Shown here: in pieces, positions 4,567-7,229 of the stretch | Layout of the letters: each line of letters begins with the position of its first letter | Numbering within the stretch: position 1 is the first letter of the stretch | Assembly (NCBI GenBank): GCA_937885235.1 | Contig: CAKZZK010000016.1 | Span: 1 to 7,229, forward strand | DNA length: 7,229 bases | Source: an uncultured Treponema sp. | Lineage (GTDB): Bacteria; Spirochaetota; Spirochaetia; Treponematales; Treponemataceae | Direction: 5' to 3' | Translations under genes and position numbers: made by a program | The notes under the pieces: generated by a model | Told to the model about the DNA's origin: nothing | The model's database searches: none | What the model saw: the letters and a program-made list of their open reading frames with translations, nothing else

Positions 4567-6126
4567 CTAAAATGTATTCGCCCCCCCCCCGTTTAAGTTA
4601 TATTCAATATTATTTGTTATATGGGAATTCCCGTCAGCCAGTTCCGTTATAGAAAGCACGCGATTGAACTTTGGCGGTATCTGCTTACGTTTGCTGTTAA
4701 AATGGGCAAAATCTGAAATAACTATTGCGTCGGCATCCGGCAGCCTGTCCCCTTTTGAAACTTTACGCCCTTCATACCACCTGCGCCCCATACCGAACGG
4801 CAATGCATATATGAAGAACCATTTCGCCTTGCGGAGAGCGCGCCGCCATCGCCTGCCATCAGGAGAAAAGCAAGAATCCGTATTGACTTGACAAAGCACT
4901 CGAATCGAAGATTTTTTGAACAACGACAGCAAGAAATCACATCGCTTTCCTGTCCCCCAAACAATAAGCGTATGGATATGCCTTTTCCGAAGCAAACGGG
5001 ACAAAGCCTTTCCGTCTACACATTCATCTTCGCCCGTGCGCACACTGCCGTCCAGACAGGTGCTTTCCTCCTCAGGATAGTCAAGCTCCATGAGCCTGTT
5101 TACGAATGCCTTTTTTAACGGCGGATATTCTGCATTGCTCTCGATAAATTTACTGGAAAAGAATTCGCTAACAGCAGGTGTTAGCCAATGTGAGCCATCA
5201 ATACAGGCGCGATCCCTAAAATCCATATAAGTCGGAGCCTGCAATTCTGGAATAATGCCAAATGACAAAAGAACATGAGCAGCCTGACAGTGTGACCAAG
5301 GGCAATTATGCCCTATTGCACAAAACTTTATTGGCTCGTCAATATTTTCAAAAACATTGTACGATATTGCATTTCCACCACTAAAACAGGGAACAAGGTA
5401 TCCAGATTCCACATCGAGACTTGAAACCCAATCTCCCGCATAACAAAATTCACGACGCTTCTTCAACCATTGACTCTGCTGAAAATGAAACATAGGCGAT
5501 TCAAATGATTCCCAAATTTTCTGATGTTTCTCAACAGGCAGTTTTGTCAAACGGACATATGAATTATTGTTATCTCTTGATTCTATCAGATGACAAACAG
5601 CACCGACTCTTTGCAAGCAAATCCTTTTCACCTCTGAAATATAGGGAACCGTTTCATCATTTACCGTCATTTCAACAGTAAAAGAAATACCTGCATCTTT
5701 CGTACACCGAACATTATTGAAAAAGACATCAAACATGTCTCTGTCTTTTAATTGCAAATAATGAAAACTGAATTTCAGAAACAAATGGTTCTTCAATTTT
5801 TCTGGTAATCTACACAAACTTTTTATTCTGTTTGTAAGGGTGCCATTTGTAACAATTGAAATATAATGGCCATTTTCCAACAATCTGCGGGCAAGCTCCA
5901 CAGTATAATCAGGAATCAGTGTTTCGCCCAATGCACATATTGATAAATGGCAAACACCTCCCCATCGTTCCACCGTCATCGCTTTCTGTATATAGTCAAG
6001 TGAATATTTCAGTTTACCGATATGTCCTGTATTTCTTCCATCTTGTGCAACAAAGCAATAATGGCACCTAAAGTTACACGCTTCAACCGGAATGATAAAA
6101 TTAACCAGCCTCTTTATTTTTGCCAT
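4567..6126 (-). CDS. Radical SAM protein with SPASM-like cysteines and C-terminal Rossmann module
   Basis: Cytoplasmic 519-residue radical SAM enzyme. Cluster motif CNFRCHYC (C17, C21, C24; CX3CX2C), GE motif ALGETL at 65-70 and VTNGTLT at 92-98 mark the SAM barrel. Cysteines 228, 247, 269, 275 and 280 (FCYAGDW, PCFSGG, FCAIGHNCPWSHC) look like a SPASM/twitch-type auxiliary cluster region. Residues 387-498 (LIVWGTGKRC; AIVISDF) form a Rossmann-like accessory domain like those appended to glycan enzymes. The reaction is unknown; sugar or lipid-carrier modification is inferred from neighbours. The ATG at 6126 has GGAAG upstream and overlaps the previous gene by 13 bases, so translation is probably coupled. 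The last residues, GGGANTF, come from the G10 tract and a stop right after it. With 9 Gs the frame continues into the deacetylase-like domain. The N-terminal half is AT-rich (17/60 at 5761-5820), the C-terminal part GC-rich (34/60 at 4801-4860). Confidence 0.85.
   Translation of the reverse strand: MAKIKRLVNFIIPVEACNFRCHYCFVAQDGRNTGHIGKLKYSLDYIQKAMTVERWGGVCHLSICALGETLIPDYTVELARRLLENGHYISIVTNGTLTNRIKSLCRLPEKLKNHLFLKFSFHYLQLKDRDMFDVFFNNVRCTKDAGISFTVEMTVNDETVPYISEVKRICLQRVGAVCHLIESRDNNNSYVRLTKLPVEKHQKIWESFESPMFHFQQSQWLKKRREFCYAGDWVSSLDVESGYLVPCFSGGNAISYNVFENIDEPIKFCAIGHNCPWSHCQAAHVLLSFGIIPELQAPTYMDFRDRACIDGSHWLTPAVSEFFSSKFIESNAEYPPLKKAFVNRLMELDYPEEESTCLDGSVRTGEDECVDGKALSRLLRKRHIHTLIVWGTGKRCDFLLSLFKKSSIRVLCQVNTDSCFSPDGRRWRRALRKAKWFFIYALPFGMGRRWYEGRKVSKGDRLPDADAIVISDFAHFNSKRKQIPPKFNRVLSITELADGNSHITNNIEYNLNGGGANTF
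4581..4590 (-). repeat. G10 homopolymer (phase-variation tract) between radical SAM and deacetylase-like domains
   Basis: There are ten Cs on the plus strand. With G10 the radical SAM gene ends at TAG (4569-4567). With G9 the reading becomes NGGGRIHFSVDDVW and runs to 3840, a 761-residue fusion; G12 gives 762. With G11 the third frame is read. The motif IHFSVDD, typical of the start of deacetylase-like barrels, only appears in the fused frame, which argues that fusion is a real functional state. Confidence 0.82.
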
Positions 6127-7229
6127 AAGTCAGCTTCCACAAGCTTTGCCGTTTCAGCAAATGTTTCTGTAAAATCAGGATAGACTGGCTGCCTCACACA
6201 CAGCATTTCGGCGATCGCATCATCAAGTTTATCAATATCCTTGTCTATAAAGCGGACGGCATTTATCTCACCCAGCATTGCACAGAATTCACGGATTTTG
6301 TGATTAAATGCGCTGGCCACGACGCACGGGGTGCGCGTGATAAGTGCGAAAATCAACCCGTGTAGCCGGTCAGTCACGACGACCTGCCTTGAAGCAAATT
6401 TCTGCAATTCCTCAGTAACCACGCGGAACTGTATTTCCGTGTAAATATTTGCTTCCGTGCTGCCTTCATTCAAATTGTTTGTCTGCAAAAAATCCGCATC
6501 ACGGGAGCGTACAGTCCACATAACAGCACTGTACTGTGCCTCCGTCAACCCGCTCTCATCGTTCAGGTCTCGTATGCACAGGAGAATGCCATGGCGCTCC
6601 ATACGAAAGTCCCGCTGGAGGCATAAAGCCATATCCAATGCACAGGCTGCAGTTGCATTTGGGAAGTGAGTTTTTACAAAGCAAAGGGATTCTGCACCGC
6701 GCGTTAATATCGTAAGCCGTTTATGCCTGTTATAGATCTCTGCCGAAAGCTCAAGCTCTCTCTCATCCTCATAATACACCGTCTGCGGCAGGATGACGAT
6801 TCTGTTGTTCGGGAAATCGCCGATGACGCGGCGGCGCACATTCTCTTCGTTCAGGTAGCGGCTTCCCATATTGCCGCCGCCTTGCAAGAATATAATGTCA
6901 TCCGTGCCAACGGTGCGTGCGATGGCAGGATAATAGCTATCAAAATCATATGTGCTGACTTCCACAAGCTGTCTGTCGGGATAAAAGTGATGTATGAACG
7001 CGCGTTCCCCAAGGTTTATAGCAGAGTCGCCGATGTTACTGTATTCAGGAGTACCAAAGAGGAACACAGTCTTGGCCCTTTGCGGCAAAGCCCGCCGCAT
7101 AAAGCGCGTATTCGCAAAAGCTTTTTCTGCATTCATACTGATTGTCTCTAGTTGCATCATCTCACCGTTTCGCGAAGTAACAATTTCCTGCACAATCCAT
7201 TCTGTAGCTTTATTGACGGAGCTCTTTTG
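6114..7229 (-). CDS. Polysaccharide pyruvyl transferase family protein, 5' end beyond or at right edge
   Basis: Member of the PS_pyruv_trans family (PF04230), which transfers pyruvate from phosphoenolpyruvate to a sugar hydroxyl as a ketal on surface polysaccharides; some members act on other glycans. Numbering from the GTG at 7193, the family landmarks are FLFGTPEYSNIGDSAI at 44-59, FLQGGGNMG at 102-110, VVTDRLHGL at 272-280 and SAFNHKIREF at 294-303. The C-terminus ends DLWQK at TAA 6116-6114. The frame stays open through the right edge for 12 more codons. No candidate start inside (GTG 7193, ATG 7160, 7157, 7136) has a good ribosome site, so the gene is probably 5'-truncated by the window. 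Length from 7193 is 359 residues, normal for the family. The stop overlaps the radical SAM start by 13 bases. Composition is near 48% GC (6841-6900). Confidence 0.82.
   Translation of the reverse strand, partial: QKSSVNKATEWIVQEIVTSRNGEMMQLETISMNAEKAFANTRFMRRALPQRAKTVFLFGTPEYSNIGDSAINLGERAFIHHFYPDRQLVEVSTYDFDSYYPAIARTVGTDDIIFLQGGGNMGSRYLNEENVRRRVIGDFPNNRIVILPQTVYYEDERELELSAEIYNRHKRLTILTRGAESLCFVKTHFPNATAACALDMALCLQRDFRMERHGILLCIRDLNDESGLTEAQYSAVMWTVRSRDADFLQTNNLNEGSTEANIYTEIQFRVVTEELQKFASRQVVVTDRLHGLIFALITRTPCVVASAFNHKIREFCAMLGEINAVRFIDKDIDKLDDAIAEMLCVRQPVYPDFTETFAETAKLVEADLWQK

Noticed and set aside
4722..4964. 80-codon minus-strand frame inside the radical SAM gene
   Set aside because: It is out of frame with the Rossmann module, which shows a clear GTG/VISDF layout; the alternative frame has no motif or ribosome site.
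6723..7151. 142-codon plus-strand open frame opposite the pyruvyl transferase
   Set aside because: It is a shadow of a gene with clear family motifs on the minus strand and shows no recognisable domain itself. The same holds for the plus-strand frames at 340-585, 1366-1623, 1863-2066, 2817-3188, 3615-4061, 4664-4891, 4888-5118, 5856-6071 and 6457-6669.
1..7229. CRISPR arrays, tRNA, rRNA, insertion sequences or recombinases
   Set aside because: I saw no regularly spaced repeats, no tRNA-like cloverleaf, no transposase or integrase motifs in any frame.

Overview
The window is a piece of a bacterial accessory island. Every gene I can support lies on the minus strand, so transcription runs from the right end to the left. 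The genes use the standard code (TGA ends the methyltransferase), recognisable Shine-Dalgarno sites and one near-perfect sigma70-type promoter, which argues against Bacteroidetes. The organism cannot be named. Two long poly-G tracts (coding strand) inside sugar-modifying genes are the kind of contingency locus known from host-associated bacteria such as Campylobacter, Helicobacter, Neisseria and spirochaetes. Composition is mosaic: hand counts of 60-base lines give 48-58% GC in parts of the glycan genes and 28-32% in other parts, in the ATPase cassette and in the methyltransferase 3' half.

Right part (7229-3840), surface-glycan operon: a polysaccharide pyruvyl transferase family protein (cut by the right edge), then, with a 13-base overlap, a radical SAM protein with a C-terminal Rossmann-like nucleotide-binding module, then a polysaccharide-deacetylase-like protein. 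The last two are separated only by a G10 tract. Losing one G would join them into a single 761-residue protein.

Middle (3833-1964), an AT-rich two-gene cassette with its own TTGACA/TATAAT promoter: an OLD/AAA15-21-type ATPase and a 214-residue partner that may have a degenerate PD-(D/E)XK nuclease fold. It looks like a two-gene defence system. It is flanked by imperfect 24-base direct repeats (20/24 identical) that each contain a start ATGTATAAYGCAGA. The left copy is the real start of the next glycan gene; the right copy overlaps the stop of the deacetylase-like gene. This suggests the cassette was inserted between two formerly overlapping glycan genes.

Left-middle (1959-938): a SAM-dependent methyltransferase with an N-terminal Rossmann-like module. 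A G12 tract puts it out of frame exactly in the conserved GGxLxITVP stretch. Ten or thirteen Gs would restore a protein of about 340 residues, so in this sequence the gene reads as switched off.

Left end (937-1): about 385 bases without a clear gene, with short repeats and palindromes, then the N-terminal 183 codons of an AIPR-family (abortive infection phage resistance) protein that runs off the left edge.

Together the window combines phase-variable glycan modification, which can change surface receptors, with intracellular anti-phage candidates inserted among the same genes.
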